Assembly: GCF_000699445.3 (NCBI RefSeq)
Contig: NC_067195.1
Location: forward strand, 67,452,591 to 67,516,590
Origin: Schistosoma haematobium
Lineage: Eukaryota > Platyhelminthes > Trematoda > Strigeidida > Schistosomatidae
Direction: 5' to 3'
Length of the DNA stretch: 64,000 nt
The notes beneath the pieces were generated by a model. The model saw only the letters and a list, made by a program, of their open reading frames with translations. It had not been told where the DNA came from and did not search any database. Below, piece after piece: positions 46,099 to 58,048 of the stretch. A program made the position numbers and the translations under genes. Position 1 is the stretch's first letter, and every line of letters begins with the position of its first letter.

Positions 46099-46550
46099 TG
46101 TAGTGTCGGTTTCTATGTTAAACCCATATAACCTATTCTAGGTTCTGAACAGACCAATTTATCCATTCATCTTGCGTCACACCTTGACCTTGTTAATTAT
46201 TCACTTATCAACCTTGACTATTTTTATTTAAACGTATGTTTGTTCATTTCCTATCTTACTCGTTCGGCTCAAAATATTGATTTACGCTTGATTAAATCGA
46301 ATTGGCTTACACGCGTTCTCCATCGCGTTATTTCTTTTCGTTTCGTTCCTTTGATCGTCTATCTGGATAAATGATTGTACAAAATATGCGTATTTGAAAT
46401 CCTTTTCTCGTATTCGACTTACATCTTTTATTCCGTCATTCACTAACATGAGTTAAGTTGATAAATATATATAGAAGGATAGCCTAGATGTATATTATCA
46501 ATAACAATCATTCATACGATCTAATTGGAGTCAGTTATAGGGCCACTAAA
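46099..46550 (+). repeat. LTR-like repeat, copy 2
   Basis: See 32603-33080. This copy is complete from TGTAGTGTCGG to ATTGGAGTCAGTTATAGGGCC, and contains GATTAAATCGAATTGGCTTA, ACAAAATATGCG and GATAGCC. No flanking coding region is present. Confidence 0.6.
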
Positions 46551-47045
46551 ATTTAACATAGTCGACAATGAATGGCGTTGAATTGAAAATCATCTCAGTG
46601 ATTTATAAATAATTTTCAGATTTCAAATAAATACGTAAATTTAACTGCGTTATGCTCATATTCTTAAGAAAGAACGCTTTCATCGGTATTAAAGCGTTCT
46701 GATTAAGTGGGTTATTTTAGCAAAGCTATTGAAAGGTGACTAGTTAAATAATACGTAAAACAAATATTTTAATGTAGTTTCTGTGAAATAGAAAAATATA
46801 CACAGCGAACTTATATCATAATCAGCTTCTTTAAAAAAGCTAGGCTCGCATAATCGAACTGAAGTGTGAATAAATAAATATGAAAATTATCAAATGATTT
46901 ATCTGTGAAATCTTCTTCAAGTTCATCCATGTGAAATAAATCTAAGACATCTAGATTTCGCATTGTTAATATGATTACCATACTACCATTACCATTGATC
47001 AAATATTATTCTTGCATTGTTCCGTTGTACTATTCAAACTTGGAT

Positions 47046-47112
47046 TAATTTTAATTTGGTTATTTATTCTCTGAAGAAGTGACTTACACTAAGTTACGAA
47101 ACGTCAGAAAAT
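47046..47112 (+). ncRNA. PLE-type minimal hammerhead candidate
   Basis: CTGAAGA is followed by a 7-pair stem II (GTGACTT with AAGTTAC), GAAACGTC, and AGAA, which pairs with the TTCT just before the core. Stem III is only the A-U and C-G pairs with no loop, the form reported for hammerheads of Penelope-like elements, where dimers are thought to be needed. No PLE coding sequence is adjacent. Confidence 0.65.
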
Positions 47113-50100
47113 CTAATTTTCTACTCATTGGGATATTTTAAATATATTATTTTTATTTATAACATTCAACCCAATGCTTAATTTATTCGAAATTATCAAA
47201 TCAAACCTTGGTAATGATACCTACATTAACCTTTTTGTTCTTTCTATGAATTGCCATTTGTGATTACTCCCAAAACTATTACAGAATTTTAGTTCGTGAT
47301 AATTTTGAATACTTTTCTAAATGATCCAACAACCACTTTGTACAATATTTCAAAACGTTCGCTAGCTCCGATTATGTTGACAGGTCATCCTTTCATGGAT
47401 AAATCATAACATTCAATACTTGAAAAGTTTTCATAATTTTTATTATATTATTCAACACCACTACATTTTTAATACCTCTCATACTCCTCTATTTACTCTA
47501 GACTGTTACATGTAAAAACGTACCTATTAATAAGATTGTACAGCTCACTAAAATAATACTAACATAAAGAGAAGTTACCTCAATGAAAACGTTTCATTCT
47601 TTTCTAATTAATAACTAGTCTTCATTCGTTATTCCAAAAGATTTATAAAACAAAACTAATAATGTAAGAATAACAATGATTGGTACGTATCTATTCGGAC
47701 CAAATAATCTGTCCGATAAATGTAGAGATATTCAACTAGAAAACGTTTTCAGATAAATGCTGCAATCGGAATAATATTCAGATAAGGAAAGGATCATGAC
47801 TAACAAGTCTGGCTATTAATTATTTACAACTATAACGATATCTATTGACAAATAATAAATTTGATTATCAGGAAGTTTGTTGGATGCAATATAGTATAAG
47901 GCTTTTTACATTTCTATAACACTAGCAAGTTCAACATACTTCCGTTGAAGAGAAATTACATTTTTGGATGAATGTCGTAAAAGCTTAGTGTTTTGTAATT
48001 TTATGTATTCCAAGAAATCATGTTGCTCAGATCACTGACTGTCGAAATAATAATTAATCAACATTATAGATACGCGTCCAGTTATCTTAGATTTAAATGA
48101 CTACGTGATAAGCGCGTCTCTACAGCACGTAGACTCCAAGAAAGGCTCCCTAATCGTTGATAAGATCTTTGAATAAATGAAAAGGAATCAGTTAACCCAG
48201 CGATCGGTACGTGAATGCTGAAAAAATTTGTGACAATGATCTTAGTTACTTTGATATAATTGAGTAGTTAAAGTGTTTGTAAAAAAGTTCTGTTAAATCA
48301 TTTCATTGTCATAACAAGGCAGTCTAAATTGAAATTGAACGTTTTTCCTTAATCGAAGTGAATGAAAACTAACTATGGCATTGTGAATACCAATTAGATA
48401 ATTAGAGCTATTCAAACGACAACATTAATTGGTTCAGTGAAGAATTTATACTGTAATGAATAATTTTAGCTAATCAATGATTCCCATGTGATTCATAATA
48501 TTTTAATAATGAGAAGAAAGTGGACTGTTTATCATTAAGAAATCTGAAACGTACTTTACTGTGACTATATAATTCTTTCATTGTTACATTATTAGGAAAT
48601 TTTTTAGGTGGTATAGTAATTTGAGATCAAGTGTGATTGTATTTTTCTGATTTTCTTTTTATCACTCACATATAGTGTTGCTGAAAATATTGTTAATAAC
48701 TTACTTAGTTTTGGTATTCTTCCTCTAAAAGTGTTAGTTTCCCAAAGTAAATATGCTCTTTTACAATTTTCAATGCATGTGTTATATTTTCCGTATTTCG
48801 AAGATTTTCATCAATAACTTGAAGCCGCAGTTGTGGAGTATCGTTGATTGGTAGGCGTTGGTAAGTATCATCATACTAATTAAGACTTTGTCGTTTAATG
48901 ATAACTCTTGATATGTTGAACTTGGCACATTGATTCTAATTTGCCGAAGTCGTTAAACTTAAAACACCAAAGAGTAATAAGAGAACCGATTTCCATGGCG
49001 AAATACTTATCATCACATCAGTTAAACTAGTGTAAATTCTCGTGGTTCTTAGGTCTCTATACACAATGATTTCATGTTTGTTATTGCACTAGTTGTAGTC
49101 TACAACATTAAAAGAACATCAGATCACTCCAAGTTATATCTGTTGCGTCCTGTTATTGTAGTTCAGTAAGGCCTACAATGTTACAGATTTAGGAACGAGA
49201 ACGATTAAGTTTCTCTATTACGATCGATTCTTTTCGGAACTGACAACAGTCATTTATACTCAACACATTAAACCTCAACGGCTGAGACAGGGAGAAGACG
49301 GAATTATGAAGTGAACTTTCACAATTAAAATGTAAGTCTAATGTTGCTAAATTTCTTCCACAACAAATGAACGCTTTGCGGAAATTAGGTATATTATCAT
49401 ACAAGAAAATATAACATTTTATATTAGAATTCTGGGACACTTTAATGCGTGATATTATGTGTAGTATATGCTTTATGCTAAAATTATTTTATGGTGACAT
49501 ATAGCACTTTACATCTATCTTTTTTCCCTTGTTACATAAATAGAGTGCAGAATCAGGATAAATAAATAATGAGTACGTAAGGTCGTATTACTTAAATCTA
49601 TCAATAATAAAAACAAAATTCACCTTCAATTTTTAAGGAGTGATATTTTATTTTGCATTTATTGTAACATCATTGTAACTTGTTTAAATGTTGGTATAAC
49701 AAGAAGACACGTGAGTTACATTGCTTAAGCAAAATTGTAGCGTGACTTTAGCATCCATGACACGACTGATATAGAGAGTCAAACAGAAGTAGTCTAATGA
49801 CAATCAGAAGTCACCTAAAGGTCAAGTCCATTGCATTGGGTCAACTTCCTAGGGATAGAGTGGTATATATATGAATGACTATTTGTACATTTCATTCAGT
49901 AGTCTGATACACTTTCCCGGTCACTCTAGTGTTTTCGACCAAGTAGTCATTTGGAAGGTTAGCACCTAGCGCAGTTTGTATCAGTATAAGATTTCGGACA
50001 CCACATGTCATAACAACGAACATCCTTATATAATACGCTCGAATAGTGACGAGCATCACTAACATTCTTCACTGTTTATATGAAAACAATAGATATACTT

Positions 50101-50635
50101 TGACAGGAATGCATGAGTGCAAACAAATAAGCTAGGTAAAATGACGTCGAGATCATTCTGTTCAATATAAACAACAAATATATTTTCGTCCCTCTGTTCC
50201 ATTGTTTTTTCACTTCTCTAATGTTGCATTGAAGTGTAAAAGCTTTAAAAACATTTTCACAAAAAAGTGATGAGTCCTGTAATGGATGGAGTACTGAATA
50301 GTGCAACCATCTTCTATAGAACAACTAAGCAGTGTACATCAAAGACTCTCCACTAGTCAAATACAAGTATCATGACAGTCGAAAAATACATAGATCAAAA
50401 GGTTGATACCTAATATCATTATGAATGCTCAAAATGAGTTGTTCTTCGTAATTTTGTAGACAATATCTACAAAAAATACAAATATTTGTATTAGTCTATC
50501 TGTCAAATTATCCTAGACATTAAGACTGTTCATTCAACGAGGCGACCAACGCAATTAAAAAATCAACGCTAGTGTTTAAGTATATATTTAGACAAAAACG
50601 TTGGGATAGTGTCTTATATATAACACTGTTATAAC
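47113..50635. other. Long AT-rich stretch, no gene seen
   Basis: Open stretches of 82-83 codons on the minus strand (49440-49189 and 50324-50076) have no recognised motif. No SINE, LINE or ribozyme was found, so this is the longest stretch in the window without recognised repeats. Confidence 0.5.
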
Positions 50636-50867
50636 TTGTAGCCTGTGTGCCCTGTTAATGTATAACGTAATGATACCGCCGATTAGAGAGCAGTGAATTA
50701 TCGATCGGACCAATGACGCACAAAACACTTACGAGCAGTCTAGAGTCCTTATTGGTCCTGCTTCCTGCCTAGCTCAGTCAGTTAATTCCAGAACACAAAT
50801 ATCAGCCTTTGCGATGTGAATCACTTATTTCAAACATACTAGGTTTATGTACCAACCAGACATAACA
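50636..50867 (+). promoter_or_regulatory. GC-richer block with CCAAT motifs: promoter or solo LTR
   Basis: This block is clearly less AT-rich than its flanks. It has GGACCAATGACGC and the inverse ATTGGTCC, and begins TTGTAGCCTG. ATAAC occurs on both edges (50631-50635 and 50862-50866), as a 5-bp target duplication would. It could equally be the proximal promoter of a gene whose exons are not recognisable. An open stretch (50847-51086, 79 codons) starts at its right edge. Confidence 0.35.
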
Positions 50868-51778
50868 AGCACTTTCGAAAAAAACGTAAGAAATTTCATG
50901 AATATTGTTCATCTACAGAAAAATATGAAATGGGATCGTGTGGTGTCAGTTGTCTTTATATTCTCAAATCTAGTAGATGGTAGAATAGAACAAATTCCAA
51001 TGTCTAGAGTTCAACTACGATGGACGTTTTTTTCACTAGACAGTTATGCTTCAGATAATCTTCGAAATAATTTATTAAAATCCTGAATTTCGAATGAATT
51101 CTTTCACGGATTCTCTTTTAAGGATAACTATGATTACTAGTTGTCTCTAATAGTTTGAATAGCTAACTTTCAAATATTATGAATTTAACGAATGCTACCA
51201 TCTTATAATTTCATATTTGGTCAATAATAAAATAGTTCATGAATCATTTTCCATCTTGTTTCTAGTCGACTGACTAACTTTCAGTAATTTTTTGTCCAAT
51301 AAATGATGTGTTCAGTCCGCATTAGTTGAATTTGGTTATTACTAGTGACAAACCTATCGAATATATAGCTAATAAAGAATAATTTTCACAATACCAAAAT
51401 ATATCAACAAGAATCCCGCTAACGAATTTCAGTACGGGTTAGGGTATTTTTATTTCCGTCGCATTCGTAACAGTTTGTCCCAGATCAAATCACAAAGATT
51501 TTACTTTCAAGGTTTGATTCCCTTGTGTATTAACGCTATTTTTACGTATGATGTGTGTTATGTAATGACACTATCTTTGTGTATCCTCTTACTTCAAATC
51601 GTTATTATCTCATTTAGTTAAGTAGTATGATCTTGTCTGGCTAAAATGACATAAAGCTACACCAGACAAATAATCCAGCTTAGTCTACCGGATTACTTCT
51701 CGAAAAATTGGTTTTATTTTTACATTTTTTAATCATTGGAGTGTACTGTAAACGATTAAAATTATACACCTCTTTAAA

Positions 51779-51780
<2 letters not shown>
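50868..51780. other. AT-rich DNA, no gene established
   Basis: The 79-codon plus-strand stretch ending at 51086 shows no known motif. Nothing else is seen. Confidence 0.45.

Positions 51781-51823
<43 letters not shown>
51781..51823. repeat. (TA)n microsatellite
   Basis: About 21 TA dinucleotides. Confidence 0.95.
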
Positions 51824-51826
<3 letters not shown>

Positions 51827-52407
51827 CACACTAGCTTCCAGCATCTTAAGATAAATTCTGACAACATTCTGTTCTTTTAAGCTAGACCACATTATACAAA
51901 ATATGACATAACAAGGCTAAAATAACTTTCTTTGAGCTATGACAGGTAGTTATAAACGATTCCTAATATATCTGACATTTTTAGAGAAGTAAAAATTGTT
52001 TCATCGAGAAATATATGTATATTGTAGTGGCACTGGATTCTAACCACAATCCTCAAACATGAATATGAAATAACTGGGAAAATAGACTTTCACCATGTAA
52101 CACTAATAGAAGGTCAATAATGATGGACGTGATAACATTCATTCGAAATCGAATCCAATCGAGTGACATGGCTCAGCTTTGCAGGTATGATCATTCTGTG
52201 TATCTTGTTTTTACTCACATTAAATATATTGTTCTATCTCCAGCCTGAATATGTTCTCCATCATATATTGGTAATTGTTATGATACAATGAGTCAGTATA
52301 GACAATTATGTGACTTCCACTTAAGATCTTATAGATTATTAGGTAGTTACAATATGACAAATCTACAATTTTACGATTGGGTTTATTATTAGGGCTATAC
52401 TAAGAAC
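51824..52407. other. AT-rich DNA, nothing recognised
   Basis: No signal seen. Confidence 0.5.
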
Positions 52408-52418
52408 GAAAAAGACCG

Positions 52419-52724
52419 AGGCTAGCCGCACAGGATACACATATACCAACTTGAGACTGATCAATTGTAGTCCTAAATAGCAATGAGAAAATACAAGTAA
52501 AACAACACCAAGTGAATTTAAACTTCACCCCATTGCAAAAGCAGTTGGCTATCACGACTCAGTAGTTAAGTGGATAATGCAATGGCATTTGAAGTGAGCA
52601 ATGCTGGGCTCGAGTCCCGGCGTGAACATCGATTCTCGGATACCGGTACATCCAGCTGACAAGTCCGAAATGGGACGAAACGCGCGTCCTGTATTCCACT
52701 ACTAGCCACTATCCATCTTTGCTT
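52419..52724 (+). mobile_element. Family A SINE, near-complete unit with TSD
   Basis: The plus unit runs from GCTAGCCGCACAGGATACAC to ACTATCCATCTTTGCTT. The tRNA-like part has GACTCAGTAGTTAAGTGGAT and B box GGGCTCGAGTCCC. GAAAWAGACCG flanks it at 52408-52418 and 52725-52735 (10 of 11). Confidence 0.85.
52650..52694 (+). ncRNA. Hammerhead-like, family A, core mutated
   Basis: Stem II GTCC/GGAC, GAAAC, GCGC and GTC are kept. The core reads CTGACAA, with the catalytic G replaced by A, and stem I has one mismatch. Confidence 0.75.
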
Positions 52725-52735
52725 GAAATAGACCG

Positions 52736-53206
52736 TAGTTCTACAATATGTTTCTCAAGAGCTGAACGGTTGTAAACACTTTCAAAACATCAATCAACAC
52801 ATGATGTCTTTTTTCTTAATATTAATTTATTCTATTGTTTTATTCCTATAGTATCTATTGTATTATAGAATAATAGAAAATAAACTGATACTTTCTTAAA
52901 TTGAAAAGAAACTAACAAAGCAATACAAGCAGTTAGATATATATTTAGAATATTTAATGTTTTAGTTCATTAAAAGATAAAATATAATTTTCATTCAATG
53001 TCCATAACTCAAAGTATAATAATTCCATATTTCATTTTCATTCATTCTATATATAATAAAAGAATAAATTACATAAATAAGGATGAACTCAAATAAATGA
53101 TAAAAGATTAAATTGATAAAATTGTATCACATCAAGATAATTGAATATAATTTATCATTACATAATATAGACTTCTTCTTAGTTTAACTTTCAATAAATG
53201 TACATA
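52736..53206. other. AT-rich DNA, nothing recognised
   Basis: No signal seen. Confidence 0.5.
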
Positions 53207-53525
53207 TCAGAAGGGTTTTTATGAATATTATTAGTAATTTCATAGGTTGAGATTATTAGTCAATTAAACCTAGACAATAATAGAAAACCTGGAAACACTC
53301 GACGGCCGTTTCATCCTATTGTAGGACTACTGAGTAATGTGCATCCACGATTCCACCTTGCGAGATTTGAACCCAAGACCTATCAGTCTCGCATTGCTGA
53401 GGAGTCCAACAATACAATGAAACGCCCGTCCAGTGCTTCCAGGTTTTCCAAATGGTCTAGCTTTAATTGACTCATAATCTCAACTATTGAAATTACTATA
53501 ATATCCACAAAAACGCTTCTGATAT
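53207..53525 (-). mobile_element. Family B SINE, head-to-head inverted dimer
   Basis: A minus half (3' end, hammerhead 53295-53342, tRNA-like) joins at CAGTCTCGCATTGCTG directly to a plus half starting with the hammerhead (53391-53436) and ending CGCTTCTGATA. The outer ends TATCAGAAGG and CTTCTGATA are complementary. Both ribozymes are decayed; the plus one keeps stem I and GTC but not stem II. Confidence 0.8.
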
Positions 53526-53631
53526 ATACAGTCGTTTAAAGATTTTTATCATATTATCACTTTTGGTTAAACATCATTATTAATCTCCACATTACATGAT
53601 TCATTCAATTATCATTCATCCCTCTTTAATA

Positions 53632-53820
53632 CACGCTCGTGCGCGAGACTGATAGGTTCTGGGTTCGAATCTCGTGGAGGGACGGGATTGTGGACGCGCA
53701 CTGCTGAGGAGTCTTATACTAGGACGAGACAGCCGTCGAGTGCTTCCAGGTTTTCCATGGTGGTTCAGCTTCAATTGACTCATGATTTCAACTATTGAAA
53801 TTACTAATTTTTCACACAAT
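53632..53820 (+). mobile_element. Family B SINE, 5'-truncated
   Basis: Starts in the tRNA-like anticodon region (GCTCGTGCGCGAGACTG), then B box GGGTTCGAATC, hammerhead-like 53698-53743 (GAGA for GAAA) and 3' end to GAAATTACTAAT. Confidence 0.8.
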
Positions 53821-53999
53821 ATAATCTTCCACTAAACATTTGACCGAATTGTAATTGCACTATTATTTCTCTCACCCTATCTGACCCATATTTATTTTGA
53901 TCATTGATCTTAAATTTCACTTAACATATAAGCTGATTCAATTTAACAATCTATATGAGTCATATCAATATTAACAATTTTATTATATTTATAATGCTT

Positions 54000-54119
54000 G
54001 TAAATTAAGGCAATATCGAGGCAATACGCACAGTATGCACATATACCAATAAGAGACTGATCAATATCCGTCCTAAACATCAATGGGAAGATTCAAGTAA
54101 AACAATACCAAGTGAATTT
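54000..54119 (+). mobile_element. Family A SINE, 5' fragment only
   Basis: Contains GGCAATATCGAGGCAATACG, GTATGCACATATACCAATAA and ACAATACCAAGTGAATTTA. It stops before the tRNA-like part and ribozyme. Confidence 0.75.
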
Positions 54120-54267
54120 ATTCTATTTTGTTTTTGACAATCCTAAATTCACATGCTTTAGACGATATACTTTGCCCTTAAACTGGCCATTTTTCGGATT
54201 ATTAATTTGGATATATAATTGTAGAACCTGAAGAGAATTTATCGAAAAGAATATTCTTCGTTCAAAT

Positions 54268-54296
54268 TTATATATATATATATATATATATATATC
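54268..54296. repeat. (TA)n microsatellite
   Basis: About 14 TA dinucleotides. Confidence 0.95.
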
Positions 54297-54722
54297 ACTG
54301 TGACACTATTCCGTGTAAGGATAAGTAGATAGGTGTCAATTTTCAGAAATACTACAAGACTTAATTAAATTTGATAGGAAATAAAAAGTTTCAACCGTAT
54401 CCCCAGGACTAAGATAAACTCTCAATAAACAAACTATAGATTTTATACAATATTACTAGAGAAGAAAAGACATGGGTAATATATCTCCCGTTTTGATTTT
54501 TTTGCTGGGTATGCATAATGAACGAGATTTGATTTGACAGTGATTGTTTAAAACTGATCAATCACAATTGAAAGTTCAATGATTATTATGCATAAAAATG
54601 TGTTCACATTTAGAGAAACATACCTTCCCATGTTATGTAATGTCATTAGATCAATAGATACTGAATTTTAACTAGAATATTTCCTTAAACTATTTTGCCG
54701 TACTCTCAGCTGTTTTGAAAAC
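54297..54722. other. AT-rich DNA, nothing recognised
   Basis: No signal seen. Confidence 0.5.
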
Positions 54723-54734
54723 TAATAACAATAT

Positions 54735-55214
54735 CAGAAGGGGTTTTGTGGAGATTGTAGTAATTTAAACAGTTGAGATCATGTGGCATATGAAGCAAGA
54801 CCACCATGGAAAACCTGGAAGCACTGGACGGCCGTTTCGTCCTATTGTGGAACTCCTCAGCAGTGCGCATCCACGATCCCGCCTCGCGAGATTCAAACCC
54901 AGGACCTACTAGTCTCGCGCCAGGCGTTGTGAGATAGTAACTCACTGATGTCAATGGTGGATGTGTCGTTTAATTTCGTGTATTAGTTGAGGTTAGACAT
55001 CAACATCGTTGGATGCCGGCCGGCTCAGTTGTCTGATGGTTAAGCGCTCGTGTGCAGGGCTGATATGTCCTGGGTTCGAATCTCGCGGTGGGGGGCGGGA
55101 TCGTGGACGCGCGCTGCTAAGGAGTCCCGTACTAGGACGAAACGGCCGTCCAGTGCTACCAGGTTTTCCATGATGGTCTAGCTTCAATTGACTCATAATC
55201 TCAACTGTTTAAAT
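54735..55214 (+). mobile_element. Family B SINE, asymmetric inverted dimer with TSD
   Basis: A minus half (54735-54926: 3' end, intact hammerhead, tRNA-like to GCGCCAGGCG) switches to a plus unit entering in the 5' region (TTGTGAGATAGTAACTCACTG). That unit has the tRNA-like part, hammerhead 55111-55156 (CTAA for CTGA, dead) and 3' end. TAATAAMAATAT flanks it at 54723-54734 and 55215-55226 (11 of 12). Confidence 0.83.
54821..54866 (-). ncRNA. Hammerhead ribozyme, family B, core intact
   Basis: On the minus strand: GCACTG/CAGTGC, CTGAGGA, stem II GTTC/GGAC (one U-G wobble), GAAAC, GGCC and GTC. Every core base is kept. Confidence 0.83.
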
Positions 55215-55248
55215 TAATAAAAATATTTTTTTCTTTAAGATTTATGCC

Positions 55249-55525
55249 TGTTGTTTCGGTTACGATGTTAATCCTATATTACCTTATTCTAGCTTATGCA
55301 CATGCCAATTTATCTATTCATATTGAGTCACGTTTTGACCTTGTTAATTATACCCTCATCAACTATGACTTTTTATATGAGCGTATGTGTGTACACTTTT
55401 CATCCTATTCATCACATGTCTGTATCCTATATTTTTATATGGCATTAAATATTAATGAACGCTTGATTAAATCGAGTTGACTCACACGCCTTCTCCATCG
55501 TGCGTTATTTCGTTAATTTCTGTTT
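55249..55525 (+). repeat. LTR-like repeat, copy 3, 3'-truncated
   Basis: TGTTGTTTCGGTTACGATG to CTCACACGCCTTCTCCATCG follows the first 270 bp of copies 2 and 4, then similarity is lost. Confidence 0.55.
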
Positions 55526-55874
55526 TAATTTTTATTTTAATTCTAGATAAGCTTTATTCTGATAGTGTTCTTAAAGAAGGTAAAATTATCAACTATACAG
55601 TATCATCATTATACTTTGTTGATCCACTTTTCTCCTTATTCAAAGATGTAAAGTTTATTGTTCTGTTATGAAAATTATGGATCTTTCATAAAATCAACAT
55701 AATTCTTTCATATTTTTAGTTAAAGAATATCAAAGTTACTTCTGTTTTCATAAGAGAATTCAATAGAATTAAGAAACTACAGCTAATAATCGGATGTAAA
55801 AAAAGGAAATGAAATAGACAAGATACATACCTCAAATTCTTTTAGAAATATATTTCATTATAATTACAAGACTG
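55526..55874. other. AT-rich DNA, nothing recognised
   Basis: No signal seen. Confidence 0.5.
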
Positions 55875-55889
55875 TAATTAATGATAATT

Positions 55890-56879
55890 GGGCATCACAC
55901 TACTGTCAGTACCAGGGAAAGACTTCAACATAGTGTTGCTGAACCGGATGAAAGACACAGTAGACGCCCAACTTTGAGATCAACAAGCTGGATTCCGTAA
56001 GGATCGGTCGTGCACAGACCAAATCGCGACACTACGGATAATCGTCGAACAATCAGTTGAATGGAACTCGTCATTAAACATCAACTTCATAGAAGATTCG
56101 GACTTCACAGACGAACTAGCCCCCCTCATTTCATACACACGAACAAATACAGATGAAGACAACTAGTGTAGCAGCAGCCTCTGTCTGCATCAGTAGGCCT
56201 CAACATGCACAAGCGGAGAACCAAGGTCCTCAAATACAACACGGAGAACACAAACTCAATCACATTTGATGGCGAAACTCTGGAGGAGGTGGAACCCTTC
56301 ACGTACCAGTGGAGCATCATCGATGAACAAGGAGGATCCGATGCAGACGTAAAGGCCAACCAAGTGCCGCATTTGTGCAGTGGAACATGTGCAACTCAAA
56401 ACAACTGTCAACCAATATCAAAGTCAGAATCTTTAATACGAACGTCAAGATAGTTTGTTCTACTATATGGAGCTGAAACTTGCACAACTAGTACAACCAC
56501 CATCGAGAAGGTACAAGTATTTATAAATAGTTGTCTACGCAAGATACTCAACATCCATTGACCGAATAACATCAGTGTACTGTGTGAGAGAACAAACCAG
56601 CTTCCGACTGATGGGGAAATTAAGAAAAGAATATGTGACTGGATAGGACATACATTACGGAAATCACCAAACTGTATCACGAGACAAGTCCCAACTTAGA
56701 ATGCTGAAGGGAAGAGGAAAAGAGGAAGACCAAAGAACATATTACGTCGGGAAATCGAAGCAGATATGAAAAGAATGAATCATAACTAGAAAGAGCTGCA
56801 AGGGATTGCCCAGGACAGTGTTGGATGGAGAGTGTTGGTGAGAGGCCTATGCTCCTTCACGAGGAGTAAGAGGCACAAA
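55890..56879 (+). pseudogene. RTE LINE, truncated with deletion across the RT core
   Basis: Runs from GITLLSVPGK through DQQAGFRKDRSCTDQIATL and SLNINFI (near 56090), then jumps to DFTDELA, skipping about 350 bp before the FADD region. It continues through HKRRTKVLKYNTEN, EEVEPFTYQWSIIDEQGGSD, AETCTT and the C-terminal [14 protein letters not shown] and [18 protein letters not shown]. The TGA at 56559-56561 is at the same codon as 7887 and 2788. TAATTAATRATAWTT-like repeats at 55875-55889 and 56880-56894 (13 of 15) flank it. Confidence 0.85.
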
Positions 56880-56885
56880 TAATTA

Positions 56886-57332
56886 ATAATATTTATCATG
56901 TTAAATACTAACTTACCTTATTCGTCAAAATCGTCCCACATATTAGCTACATGAAATTTCTTTTGGAATGGCATGTAACTGAAAGAAGAAATTTAAATCA
57001 GAAATCTACACTATATGTTACAATATTAGGACAAAACGATAACCAGAATTTAAATGCGCAAAAATATGATAGAGTACAAATGCACATATACTACTTAGTT
57101 ATAACCTTCAAGTGAAAAGTGTTTTGTTTATAATTTTAGGTTACCAATAATTTGAAAGTTGTATTAGCCCAACACATGCTACATGTTATTGGTTAGTGTT
57201 TAAAATTGTAAGGATGTAAACATATCGGAATATCTTCAATTGATCAATTATTAGTAGATTTAATTGCAAGGGAATATATCACAGTAACCGATCAGTAAGC
57301 AAATGACTGAGGAGTCATTGAAAATTTGTTTA
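56886..57332. other. AT-rich DNA, nothing recognised
   Basis: No signal seen. Confidence 0.5.
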
Positions 57333-57432
57333 TATAAATAATTATCAGAATGAGTTTTGTGGAGATTTTAGTAAATTTCACAGGTTGAAATCATGAGTCA
57401 GTTGAAGCTAGACCACCATTGAAAACCTGGAA

Positions 57433-57478
57433 ACACTGGACGGCCGTTTCGTCCTAGTACGGGACCCCTCAGCAGTGC
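57433..57478 (-). ncRNA. Hammerhead, family B, single core change
   Basis: Identical to 58003-58048 except that the core reads CTGAGGG instead of CTGAGGA (base 57466). This A is close to the active site, so reduced or lost cleavage is expected. Confidence 0.83.
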
Positions 57479-58002
57479 GCATCCACGAACCCGCACCCTG
57501 CGGGATTCGAACCCAGGACCTACTGGCTTCGCGCGTGAGCACTTAACCATTAGACCACTGAGCCGGCATCCAACGGTGTTAATGTCTAACTTCAACCAAT
57601 CCACGAAGTTGCGCCACCGAACACCAATGTCTTCAGTGAGCTGATATCTCACAACAGACCTGGTTGAACTCCACTGGTGACGGCTTCTCACTAGAACTCC
57701 AGAAGGTTCTCCTGAAGTCAGTCACTAGTGACTGATAATAATCAACTGCTCACTAGTGACTGACTTCAGGAGAACCTTCTGGAGTTCTAGTGAGAAGCCG
57801 TCACCAGTGGAGTTCAACCAGGTCTGTTGTGAGATATCAGCTCACTGAAGACATTGGTGTTCGGTGGCGCAACTTCGTGGATTGGTTGAAGTTAGACATT
57901 AACACCGTTGGATGCCGGCTCAGTGGTCTAATGGTTAAGTGCTCACGCGCGAAGCCAGTAGGTCCTGGGTTCGAATCCCGCAGGGTGCGGGTTCGTGGAT
58001 GC

Positions 58003-58048
58003 GCACTGCTGAGGAGTCCCGTACTAGGACGAAACGGCCGTCCAGTGT
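58003..58048 (+). ncRNA. Hammerhead ribozyme, family B, core intact
   Basis: GCACTG pairs with CAGTGT (last pair G-U). The core is CTGAGGA, stem II GTCC/GGAC around CGTACTA, then GAAAC, GGCC and GTC. Cleavage is expected after 58042. Confidence 0.87.
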
